Of a stretch of 64,000 nt of DNA, positions 34,047 through 44,300 are shown one piece after another. Numbering within the stretch: the first letter of the stretch is position 1; every line of letters begins with the position of its first letter. This DNA comes from Utricularia gibba (taxonomy: Eukaryota; Streptophyta; Magnoliopsida; Lamiales; Lentibulariaceae). The notes under the pieces were generated by a model that made no database searches, was not told where the DNA came from, and saw only the letters and a list, made by a program, of their open reading frames with translations. The translations under genes and the position numbers were made by a program. The stretch is taken from contig CM007989.1 in NCBI GenBank assembly GCA_002189035.1, positions 806,001 to 870,000 on the forward strand. Reading direction: 5' to 3'.

Positions 34047-35380
34047 ATGGAGAGAGGGGAAGAAGATTTACAGTTGACGATCTACAAGCCCCGGCCTTTC
34101 TCCGGAGGATGCTTAGAAATTCGGTTGTTTTACGTCAGAATTGTTCCTTGCGCAGTGGAGAGTCTCCCGGAGCATCTGATTTTGCGCCATCTCCGCCGGG
34201 AAGTGGGCGTGTGTCTGGATGTCAATGGCGCTAGGGTGCCTTCGTCTGATGAGGTCTCGATAACTCTGCGGCGGGAGCGTGTCGATATGGATTCTTCAGA
34301 GGTTACGTATGTGAGCACGGATAGCGTTAAGATATCGGGGCCGATTGAATTCGAAGTGTGTGAAGAAGGTAAGGATTCGGATTTGATTCTGTGTGGGTCG
34401 CTGGAGAGGGCTGACTCTGCGGCTGTGTGGAGTAATGGGAGTACGTTGGAGAATGACGCGAGAACGGGGTGGAGTATGGATTGTTATGCTGCTAACGGCG
34501 TAACGGCGAATGGTCGTTCTAAGCTTTTCCAGCCTGGGGTTGGATTTCCTCACCGTCGATTGAAGTTTATGTCGCCGGCTGCTGCTCCGGTGTGCCGGTT
34601 ATTCTAACTAAGATTATTTCTGTTAGTCCAAGGAAAAAGGGTTTGAGACAGGGGATGCTTGATGCTATTCCGGAGGACGAAGAGCTTGGAAAGGGGCAGA
34701 GGAACTTAACCAATGGCATGATTCGTCAAATAAAGTTGCATGTAAGTACCTGCTGTATTTTTTATGTTGTCTTGATTTCCATCTTGTAATACCTGTGAAA
34801 GATGGCTAGATCTTTGGTCCACTGATAATCAGATATGTTAGTAGTATTCTGCTTGCTATAGTTCAAATGCGTAAAGAATTTCAGTGCTGTTTTTCTTTTT
34901 TTTTTTTTTTGTCCAAACTTTGTCAGTAGTTGAAGGAAAATCTCTAATCAAGTCCAGGAGCTTGTTTTTCTATTTTCTGTGGGAATAACGGAAACTGATC
35001 TATCTGATGTGAAGTATGACCTTTCCAGTCTCCAGATGCCTGGTTTCTGGTGATGAAACTGGGGTTTTCGATTCATTTGTCATATGCTTAATATCGTTCC
35101 TCTCGTGTTCATGATTATTGCCAAACTGAAATTGTGTTCCCTGCATTTCATGAAGTCTGATAGTGATGATGAAGACGCAGAGAGGAAGGTTCTGCCCCGG
35201 TATTACTCAGAAGACATGATGTACCCTGATGAAGACGGCCAACTTTCATGGTTTAATGCTGGCGTAAGGGTTGGTGTTGGAATAGGATTAGGCATGTGCC
35301 TTGGTGTTGGAATAGGCGTTGGTCTCCTCATGCGGTCCTACCAAAACACGACTAGGAATTTCAGGAGGAGATTTTTCTGA
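34047..35380 (+). CDS. At1g01500-like membrane protein of unknown function, one frameshift
   Basis: Two exons, 34047-34741 and 35156-35380. They sum to 920 nt; adding one base makes 307 codons (306 residues). The shift lies between about 34530 and 34551: upstream the frame reads KLFQPGVGF, downstream PSIEVYVAGCCSGVPVILTK continues one frame over. Family blocks are clear: GGCLEIRLFYVRI, GWSMDCYAANG, then exon 2 with an acidic SDSDDEDAE start, DEDGQLSWFNAGVRVGVGIG and LGMCLGVGIGVGLLMRSYQ, a Gly-rich probable membrane segment, ending NFRRRFF. The Arabidopsis relative is annotated 'erythronate-4-phosphate dehydrogenase family', but I see no Rossmann dehydrogenase features, so I do not accept that name. 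Function unknown. Confidence 0.82.
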
Positions 35381-36426
35381 TACTTCCAATGCCACCAATG
35401 AGTTCAATTCAGTAGACGCAAGAATCTGCTCCATGCTGGGTAACTCATGCAGACAAATTGATGATGCCACAAGGATGTAACAAGCATGTGGTGGTGATGC
35501 TTGGGTTGGCAGTCAGACCTCGTGACTGGTTTTCTTGCTTGACGTTCTTTGCCATTGCTACTGAGAAGACTCTTCAACAGAGGATTCTGTGAAGGTATAT
35601 ATGGATATGTTTTTCGTTACGCAACCTGTAGAAAAGCCTGTCTTTCACATGTATTGCCTATAGATAGATGCGTGTATCAGAATAAGTGTTGTCAGTTGGT
35701 GGGGTGCTGGTTTTGTGCTGATTTCATTGGTTTTTGTCCTAAATAAGCGTCTTTGGTGGATGCTGTAGCGTGAGAACATACCACCATAGAAATGCTGCTT
35801 GTATGTGTTGAGGCTCGATGATTTTGGTTTATGGAGATGCTGTACTTAAGTGGTGTTCTGTTCATATCTGTGTATCCCGAATGACATTTAGAATCAAGTG
35901 CGATAAAGTTATGAATTGAAACAGAGGGGTGTTGGTTTCATCCCGAGGTCGCCTTCAATGGGCAAGACTTATCTCAACAATTGAATCTTTGTCGTTGGGT
36001 TGTGGTTTCGCGGAGCTACAATGTCAACACTTGGCCTTAGAAACAAATTGGCTATGTATTACGATCGCCTAGTCGCAGGTGTGGAGAACAGCGTCGTCGA
36101 AGCAGCCGTCATATGGCCAATGTGGCAACTCAACCACTGCACAAAAACCTATCTAGGTTTTCCATCGTTCAGATCCAGAACAGGCTCCATTGCAGGGGTA
36201 ATGATATTGCCGGGGAAGTTTGCTCATAAAAAAACTAAAAACCCTTGCGTTGCTTGGCTTTTCTTTTTCTTTTTCTCGCTGCTGCTCCTTTGTTGCCGTT
36301 GATTTTTGAGATTTCATGTCCATACAACGCAGTTGATCATCATGGCTTCTTCTCTGTGTATTACTTGAATTAGTTAGGGGCTTTTTGGGGAATAGGGAAT
36401 TCGTTGTTGTCGTTTTAGCTTCAGGA
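35381..36426. other. 3' flank and spacer before NLR relic
   Basis: About 1 kb of mixed composition. The first 450 bases are likely 3' UTR. Open frames at 35549-35746 and 36000-36302 have no recognisable domain; the latter ends in a low-complexity Phe/Leu run. I see no gene. Confidence 0.4.
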
Positions 36427-36999
36427 ATGGCAGCTTTTGCTGCTCTGGTGTCTCTTCAACAAAATCTGCAGGCGTCAACCAACGAATCTGTTTTTGTCGC
36501 CCCAGATGTTACTTCTTCTGTTGATTCTTTACGTCAGAACTTGGAGAACTGCATTCAACAAAATCATCTCCTTATTGATGATGCTGACGATCATTTGGCA
36601 TCTCTGCAACTAAAGATTACCTTGATGCGCGAGGTGCTCGATAGATTTCCCCAAAGGCTTGCCAATCTGGAAGCAGTTATCTGTACTGCTACGAATCATG
36701 TTGAGACGCCCCTCGAGATTCTTTAGAAGGAACTTCTGGATGAAACGGCGAAAATAAAGGGCAAAGACAACATGCTTCTGATGACAAAGAGGATGTTTGC
36801 AGTCTTTGACACACATTTTGCTGGAATAATGAAGCTAATGCATGGTACTGAATCTTTTTCCCCGATTAAACTCCCAAAATGGAAACAATATTTCTGGAAG
36901 TGATGATCATTTCTTGGAGATTTTGGCATTAAGTTATCGGCACCCGCCTCACTATTTTGATGAAGTTCACGCTCTGCTCTCCCTTCCTTGCTTACGAAA
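36427..36999 (+). pseudogene. NLR relic lacking most of NB-ARC and LRR
   Basis: Starts MAAFAALVSLQQNLQ, like the intact NLR 1.2 kb downstream (MAAYAALVSLAQTLE), and runs as a coiled-coil N-terminal domain to a TAG at 36724-36726. Homology continues past that stop (KGKDNMLLMTKRMFAVFDTHF, SPIKLP) to about 36895. There it jumps directly to sequence matching codons near SDDHFLEILALSY of the intact gene, in another frame. The jump removes about 0.7 kb corresponding to 38104-38815: P-loop, kinase 2 and GLPL motifs. After the junction about 35 bases are nearly identical to the intact copy, then similarity fades near 36999. Breaks seen: one nonsense codon, one large internal deletion, frame change, no LRR. 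Most likely a decayed tandem duplicate. Confidence 0.8.
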
Positions 37000-37582
37000 A
37001 TAATGTTTACATGAATAAATGGCTTTATCAACTTATTTTGATGCTCTTCTGGAAAGTACCTGGCATATATGACATTTTCATGCTGTTTTGTGTTACAGAC
37101 GAAGATGGAGGATGGCCGCAGCCAAGGTTGATAACGAGTTACCAGGGACTCACTTGTTTAAAATATATATTTGAGGTTTTCAGTAAAGGAATTTCAAATT
37201 GCTCTATATTTGTTTAAAATATCGCTAGAGTCATTTACACATGAATGGGAAAGAATTTTATGAAGATTTCATCTGGATCAGTGGAAAAAAAACCTCAGGA
37301 GTTTCTCTACAACTCCTCTGGTGTATCTGAAGTTAAAAAACTCGAACAAGCCCAAGTCGACTATCTGTAAACAGTGCAGCAAGAAAATTAGTGTGAACAG
37401 AATCTTGAAGAGGTAGTTGACTTTCAAGCCAGCTAGTCTTCACGTCCCATTAAAAGTTTTGCCGTTGTTGACTTTTATTGAGTTCCATGTCCATACCATG
37501 GTTTCTCGTTGTCTATGTTATCTGCTAATCTCTCCCTCCATTTCCATTTACAGGAAACCTCGTTCTTGTTATTGATTTATGT
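37000..37582. other. Spacer between NLR relic and NLR
   Basis: Mixed to A+T-rich DNA. The open frame 36957-37217 overlaps the end of the relic and may include further eroded NLR sequence (GLTCLKYIFEVF), but I cannot align it with confidence. The right part is the probable NLR leader. Confidence 0.35.
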
Positions 37583-40303
37583 ATGGCAGCTTATGCTGCT
37601 CTGGTTTCCCTTGCGCAAACACTGGAAAATCTGATTCATTCCTGGAAGGAACATGATGATCGTACACAGTCCCTGGTATCTCTTCACCAACAACTTCAGG
37701 ATTTGTTGACCCGGGAACCTGCTGCTTCTATCGACTCAGGTGTTATTTTTCCTCTGGTCTCTTTTTCTCAAACACTGAGGAACTATATTTTAGAAATTCA
37801 GCAAGGGTTCGACAGTGATCAGCTTGCATCTCTGCACCATAAGATCACCTTGTTGATAGAGGTGTTTGATAAGTCCCCCCATAGAGTTGCCCAGTGGGAA
37901 GCTAATTTAGGTTACTTTGCCGATCGTGCTGAGTCAATGATCGAGCTTATTTTTAATGTAAGTCGGGCTCAACAGGCAAACATAAAGAATAAAGACATCT
38001 TGCTTCAAGTTGCAAAGCTAACGGGGGAATTGTTTGACACGTTCTTCAATGAGGTGAAGAACATAATAGATGCTGATGATTCTTCTCCCCCTATCAAACT
38101 CCCTTCTGGAAATCAGATTCGTGGAAAAGAGAAACTTTTTGGGTTGGACCACCATTTGGATGAGGTTACAAAGCGTCTTCTTTCTCATGTGAAAAAGCTC
38201 GAAATTGTTCCCATCGTTGGCATGGGAGGAATTGGTAAGACTAGTCTAGCAAGAGCTGCATTTGATCTTCCTTCAGTGACTAGTTTCTTTGAACTTCGTC
38301 GTTGGGTGAACATCTCTCAGGGATACAGTGCGAAGGCAATTATGCTAGCCATTTTAGATGACAAATCACCAGATGGAATGAGTACCAGCATTATAGATTT
38401 AGGGGTCAGAGTCAACCAGCTGTTGTATGGTAGAAGATATCTCATCGTCCTAGATGACATATGGGATTTAGATGCATGGGATGAAGTGCAAACATATCTG
38501 CGAAATGACGAAAATAGAAGTAGGGTAGTATTGACTACAAGGCATGAAAACCTGGCTCAGTACGCTAAGTCCTCAGGGTTCATTCATCATATGCAGCTTA
38601 TGAATCAGGAGACAAGTTGGAGCGTTCTCAAGAATAGGGTGTTTGGAGAACAACCCTGCCCTCTAGAGCTACTAGAAATAGGACAAAAAATAGCAAATGG
38701 ATGCAACGGACTGCCCCTTGCCATCGTTGTCATCTCTGGTATTCTCGTCAATGTCAATCTGGATTTTGATTCGTGGGAGAATATAGCAAAAGATGTGAAT
38801 AAAGCCATTGAAACAAGTGATGATCATTTCTTGGAGATTTTGGCATTAAGTTATCACCACCTGCCTCATTATTTGAGACCATGTTTTTTGTACATGGGTG
38901 CTTTCCCCAAGGACGAGCACATCCATGTTTCCAGTCTTATTAAGCTTTGGGTAGGTGAGGGATTCCTCAAACGTAAGAACAATTCTAACGATCTCGAGGA
39001 GACAGCATATGAGTATTTTGAAGAAATCCTCAAGAGAAATCTCATCATGGCCACCAAGAAGGGGTACGATGGCAGAACTAAATTTTGTGAAATGCATGGC
39101 CTCTTGAGAGATTTATGCTTAAGAAAAACTCATGAGGAGAGTTTTTTTCATCATAAACATGGGTTGTATGCAGAGACTCCAGTCAGGGCTAGCTTTTGCC
39201 GAGGTGAAACATTTCAGTTTATCAATAAACAGAAGCTTCTTTATTTGCGTACCGCTCTCTGCTTTTGGAACACCAGTAAGTTGTTATCTTCGTTGGTGGA
39301 TTGCACACGTCTCCGGGTATTGGATGCATCGCGGATAACTAGTGAGAAGTTCCCTTCCCAACTCATGACATCTGTTCATCTAAGGTTCTTAGCGTTGTCG
39401 TGGACACCAAAAGGAGCGTTTTTGGTTCCATCCGACATACAGAAACTTAAAAACCTCAGAACCTTTATATTGAAATATGAATACCAGTACGTGGTTGAAG
39501 AGAACATGTTTTTGATCATGCCTGTCGAAATCTGGAGACTAGCCAATTTAAGGCATCTGCTTTTGTACCCTGCTGCCAACCTGCCCAACCCTCCAACTGG
39601 AAACACCCCATCTCTTGTGAACCTTAAGACTCTGTTGACAATCAGGAACCTGTGTTTCTCAGATGAGATGGTAAAAATGATTCCGAATTTGAGAAAACTG
39701 GTTGTATGCTATTGGATTGATGTGACTAAAGAGACATGGTCAGATTTTCAGCTCCACAACCTCAGCCAGCTCAGGCATCTTGAGTATCTTCGACTTCAGT
39801 TTACCATCCAAGGATATGACTTGGAATGGTGCAAGAGGAACCCCCTGACGAAGAGTTTGGCTTTTCCATCAACCCTGAAGGTGTTGAAATTCGAAGGCGG
39901 TGCAGCACGAGTTTCATGGGAGGATATGACTAGGTTAACTCGTTCATTGCCTAATCTACAATTACTCAAGTTGGGATCGCATGCTCTATCTGGGGATGTG
40001 TGGGAGGTCGGTGAAGAAGACTATCAAAACCTCAGGGTCCTTGAAATTTGTGGAAGTTATCTCAAATGTTGGAGGAGTGAAAGCAGCAACCCCTTCTCAA
40101 GTCTTCAGCGTCTTGTTCTCATCGCATGCCCCTGTCTCACTGAACTCCCAGATGGCATCGGAGACATACCAACACTTGAGTCAGTAACAGTTGATGATCG
40201 CCAAGAAGCTATACTGAAGTGGGTAAAGCAGATTGAAGAAGGCCAACGTGAGATGAGAAACACCTTTCTTCAGGTCACTGTTCACAAGTTTGCAGGTACC
40301 TAA
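37583..40303 (+). CDS. CC-NB-ARC-LRR immune receptor (Rx/R1-like NLR)
   Basis: A single exon of 906 codons plus stop. The Rx-like coiled-coil N-terminal domain covers about residues 1-185. NB-ARC follows: P-loop GMGGIGKTS near 213, RNBS-A RRWVNISQGY, kinase 2 LIVLDDIWD near 287, RNBS-B SRVVLTTRHENLA, GLPL NGLPLAIVVISGIL near 376, RNBS-D PCFLYMGAFPKDEHI. The MHD motif reads MHG (residues 504-506) instead of MHD. About a dozen irregular LRRs occupy 570-880, ending TLESVTVDDRQEAILKWV. Intronless form and motifs fit the R1/late-blight-type family expanded in asterids. Such proteins recognise pathogen effectors in the cytosol, often through helper NLRs, and trigger cell death. The Asp-to-Gly change in MHD could alter ADP binding. 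The ligand is unknown. A partial duplicate lies upstream. Confidence 0.95.
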   Translation: MAAYAALVSLAQTLENLIHSWKEHDDRTQSLVSLHQQLQDLLTREPAASIDSGVIFPLVSFSQTLRNYILEIQQGFDSDQLASLHHKITLLIEVFDKSPHRVAQWEANLGYFADRAESMIELIFNVSRAQQANIKNKDILLQVAKLTGELFDTFFNEVKNIIDADDSSPPIKLPSGNQIRGKEKLFGLDHHLDEVTKRLLSHVKKLEIVPIVGMGGIGKTSLARAAFDLPSVTSFFELRRWVNISQGYSAKAIMLAILDDKSPDGMSTSIIDLGVRVNQLLYGRRYLIVLDDIWDLDAWDEVQTYLRNDENRSRVVLTTRHENLAQYAKSSGFIHHMQLMNQETSWSVLKNRVFGEQPCPLELLEIGQKIANGCNGLPLAIVVISGILVNVNLDFDSWENIAKDVNKAIETSDDHFLEILALSYHHLPHYLRPCFLYMGAFPKDEHIHVSSLIKLWVGEGFLKRKNNSNDLEETAYEYFEEILKRNLIMATKKGYDGRTKFCEMHGLLRDLCLRKTHEESFFHHKHGLYAETPVRASFCRGETFQFINKQKLLYLRTALCFWNTSKLLSSLVDCTRLRVLDASRITSEKFPSQLMTSVHLRFLALSWTPKGAFLVPSDIQKLKNLRTFILKYEYQYVVEENMFLIMPVEIWRLANLRHLLLYPAANLPNPPTGNTPSLVNLKTLLTIRNLCFSDEMVKMIPNLRKLVVCYWIDVTKETWSDFQLHNLSQLRHLEYLRLQFTIQGYDLEWCKRNPLTKSLAFPSTLKVLKFEGGAARVSWEDMTRLTRSLPNLQLLKLGSHALSGDVWEVGEEDYQNLRVLEICGSYLKCWRSESSNPFSSLQRLVLIACPCLTELPDGIGDIPTLESVTVDDRQEAILKWVKQIEEGQREMRNTFLQVTVHKFAGT

Positions 40304-40387
40304 CCATCAAGCACAAACACACACAACTATCGGAACCCCATACTCACCATAGATTTTTGTTTGAAAAATACACAGAAGTGTTGGAAG

Positions 40388-40660
40388 ATGGGGAGACAGA
40401 TAGCAGGAAAGCCAAGCTGTTCAAGATCTGGACCGATGCTGGCAGTGATACTGGTACTCTTGACTTTTCTTTTTTCCCTTCACATGATGAACCCCACACT
40501 GGCTACTGACAATCCTCGCTGCTTAGATTTGAGGAAGAAGATCATTCTGAGCCTGCTCTATGATGACAAAGATGGCCTTAGATCGATCATAGAATCCATG
40601 TCTCCTGAGTTACACACGGTAAACCCCCCTCCTCTTAGATTACTTATTGCTCATGTATGA
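40388..40660 (+). CDS. Possible small secreted protein (doubtful)
   Basis: An open frame from MGRQIAGKPS with a basic start, a hydrophobic segment (MLAVILVLLTFLFSLHMM) like a signal peptide or anchor, and a short tail LDLRKKIILSLLYDDKDGLRSI. A GT at 40621 after HT could be a splice donor, so the displayed C-terminus may be intron. No family recognised. It may be a peptide precursor or a chance frame in the NLR 3' flank. Confidence 0.25.
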   Translation: MGRQIAGKPSCSRSGPMLAVILVLLTFLFSLHMMNPTLATDNPRCLDLRKKIILSLLYDDKDGLRSIIESMSPELHTVNPPPLRLLIAHV

Positions 40661-41369
40661 TCTTGTTATAATCAGGTGGAGATTCTAATGCAGTTGATTC
40701 CTGCTGTGTTGCAGATCAATCCTCAGGATTCATCATCCTTTTTCCTAAATCTTTTAGCTTTTGCTTGCATGTACTGGGTTTTCATCTTGCACAGTTTCTA
40801 TTCCTATTGGACCTCTCACATATGATAAATGAGTCAGATGGATTAGAAATTTGATCATATGATATGTGAGAAAATTGGTTACATTTTTTAATTTAATATG
40901 TGAGAAATATTGTATAGATGTTCATTTTTATAAATGATCCTAAATGAGTATTTCTTGTCTTTTATTTTACTTTTTTAGTAATTTATATACAAATTAATAT
41001 ATTCATTACAATAAAAATAAAAACCTAAAAGGAAATTGGAAAAAGAAGGAAAAAGTGGTGCAAAGTCAAGGTTAAAGGCGCTTGCACTGAACTACAACTT
41101 TATTCAATATAACATAAATTACAGAAATTGGGTGAAATTCATGAAGTGGAGAATGTGACTCATGACTGGAATTTTTACCAGAGAACCCCACTTCGTTTTC
41201 GCTCTGCGTCTTTTGTGTGTGCTGTTCGTGCTCGGCAGAAGCAAAGAGCACTCCTCAGTTCCCCTATTCTCATGTATTTTGTGTATTTCTGTAGAGAACT
41301 AGTGGAGGAGAAACATCTGGGAAGTTTTCTGCTTCTTGTAGTAGTGTTTTAACTCATTCTTGCTGAGAA
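40661..41369. other. Spacer upstream of the IREH1-like gene
   Basis: 40850-41050 is A+T-rich with a repeated phrase (ATATGTGAGAAA) at 40862 and 40901. From 41130 the sequence looks like promoter and leader. No further gene recognised. Confidence 0.4.
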
Positions 41370-44300
41370 ATGGTGTTCAAAGCTCGGTTCTTTTCGTCCA
41401 AAAAGTCTGATACTTCGAGCCCAGATGGATCATCGCCTCAAGGGTCCAGTTCCCGATCGCCGATCCGATCTGACAAGAAGAAGTCCAAGTCTAAGGACAG
41501 CTCCCCGGCGACGCCAGCAGCAAAGAGTCTTTTGAAGAAGAAAGATGCTTCTAGGGCTAAAGAGGTGCCCAATTCGTGTAACCCCAGTACGGGAATTTCA
41601 ACTTCTTCTTCTTCTCCTTCGACGAGGTTGAAGAAATCGGTGGAACCGGAGCCGGAGCCGGAGCCGCGGACTCCGGCCCCTGTGTCTTTTTCACCGATAG
41701 TGGCTTCTTCTCTGGGGCTTAACAAGATAAAGACGCGATCAGGGCCATTGCCGCAGGAGATGTTCTTCAGTTTTGGGAGTCGGGAGAAGAGTGCTGCATT
41801 GGGTTCTAGCAACTTGTCGAAGCCGTTAGGAGGGCGTTCCGGCGCTTCTGGTAGAAATGGAGTTCTTGGCTTTGGAAAGGAGAAAGGGAAATCGGTTGCT
41901 GAGATTCCAGAGAATAAAAGTAATTGGGATAATACGTCTACTGAGAGCGAGGCGTCAAGGGAGCAGAGTCCTCATGTGCTCCAAACTCAACCTCGGCTGC
42001 AGAATGTAGAGACATCTTCTGGAGTTGCAGGTGTGCTTCTTTTGGGAATGCAATGTCTATCTCTTATTACAATTCTGAATTGTATTAGTTTCTCTACTCG
42101 TTCATTATCACTATCCTAGACTATGTTTTTACTCCTTTTCACTTGGCTCAACCTGTGCGTCTAAGTTATATGTGATGTTGTTCCTGGGAATGCAAGTATG
42201 AAAACGTTAATCTTTGGAATCTTTTTTGGTTTCAACTTGATGTGGTGCAATTGCTATAATCTTATTAAATCAGGGAAGTTCAATTCATCTTGGCATAGTG
42301 ATGCAATTCATAGAAGTTCAGATGCGTATACTCCTGAGATGAAGGTAATTAAGTGTTTCTCTTAGGATGAAACAGACTTAATTTTCAGTTATTTCCCATT
42401 AGCTTCCGCCTTGCCTATGATGACTTTAACTTCACTAAAGATTGTTGTGCATTTTTTTAGACATCATTCGATTGTGATAATCCAAAAGAATCAGAGTCCC
42501 CAAGGTTTCAAGCAATACTTCGGGTTACTAGTGCTCCTAGGAAGCGGATTCCAGGGGATATCAAAAGTTTCTCACATGAATTGAATTCCAAAGGAGTACG
42601 GCCTTATCCATTTTGGAAACCCCGGAGGTTAAATAACTTGGAGGTGATGATGAAAATTTGGTTACAATTATCACAGTAATTATTTCTTGTTGTCATCTTA
42701 TTATTTAGGTTACTAATGCTGATCTCCTCAGGAGGTCTTGACTATGATTAGGCTGAAATTCGACAAGGCAAAGGAAGAAGTTGATTCTGATCTGCATATT
42801 TTTGCAGCAGATTTAGTGGGGATTCTTGAAAAGAATGCAGAAACACATCCTGAATGGCAGGAGACCATAGAGGATTTACTCGTTCTGGCTCGAAGCTGTG
42901 CCATGAGTACAGCCGGAGAATTCTGGCTGCAGTGTGAAGGCATAGTGCAAGAACTGGACGACCGAAGACAAGAGCTTCCAATGGGTATGTTAAAGAAGCT
43001 TCATACTCGGATGCTGTTTATTCTCACCAGATGCACAAGATTGCTGCACTTCCATAAAGAAAGCGGGCTGGCGGAAGATGAACATTTGTTCCCTCTTCGC
43101 CAATCGCTTCAGCCTCAAAATAAGCTAGCAACTTCAGGAACAGAGAGGAGTGGAAAGATGTCCAGTGATGCGAAACCATTGGTTGCAATTTCCACAAGGA
43201 AGTCTTATAGTCAAGAACAACCAGATTGGATGAGAGAACATGTTATTTCTGGAAGTCTTCAGAAACCTTCACTTCCTGAATCTGCTGCAAATCTTGATTC
43301 TTATGAAGGTAGAAGTAGGATGGCATCTTGGAAGAAATTTCCTTCTCGCTCTGGAAAGATCCTCAAAGAAATTGCACCTGTTAAAGAGGAGCCTGAGGAC
43401 AATTTTGTAGAAACTTCTGGAGTTTTTGGTAGTCGAAGAGAACTCGATGATGCTGAGGTTGCTACTCCCAAAAGAGCTGATCTTTCTCTCAAGGATTCCC
43501 AGACTTCCCAAATGCCTAATCACCAGCACAAAGTCTCCTGGGGCTACTGGGGAGATCAGCCAAACTTATCTGATGAAAGTTCCATTATATGTCGCATATG
43601 TGAGGAAGAGGTTGCCACATGGCGTGTGGAAGATCACTCAAGAGTATGTGCAATTGCAGATCGTTGTGATCAAAAAGGTCTTAGTGTGAACGAGCGTCTC
43701 ACTAGAATCGCCACCACCCTCGAGAAGCTTATGGAAACAGTTTCACCTGTGGAGTCCGAATATGCTATTGGAAGTGCTTATGGTGATAAAGTTTCAATGT
43801 CTGAAGATCAAGACCCTTCTCCAAAACAGGGAGAATGGTCACATAGAGGATCTGAGGACATGCTAGTTTCTCTTGCTGAGTTAAATAATGGCACTGTTAT
43901 GGATGATTCAAAAGTTTTACCATCTATGTCATGTAAAACTCGCTTTGGTCCAAAGTCCGACCATGGAATGGCCACATCCTCTGCTGGAAGCATGACCCCA
44001 TGCTCACCATTGATGACACCACGAATGAGCCCAATTGATTTACTATTACCTGGAAAAGGTGCTTCCTCTGAACATGGTGATCTTCCTCAGGTGTGGTTGC
44101 TTTTTTCCAACTAGTGGAACTTTTTCTACATTCATAACCTGCATATGTTTTTTTTTAAATGGGAACTTCAATCCTTTATATGATGTGTGTGCATCTGTAA
44201 TTGGTGTTACTTTGAATTGCTGCTGTTATCTGCTGCAGATGAACGATCTTGCTGATATAGCAAGGTGTGCAGCAAATGCACCCTTAGATGATGACCGATC

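Noticed and set aside
36000-36302. 100-codon open frame before the NLR relic
   Set aside because: No domain; ends in a Phe/Leu run encoded by C/T-rich sequence. Not similar to the NLR.
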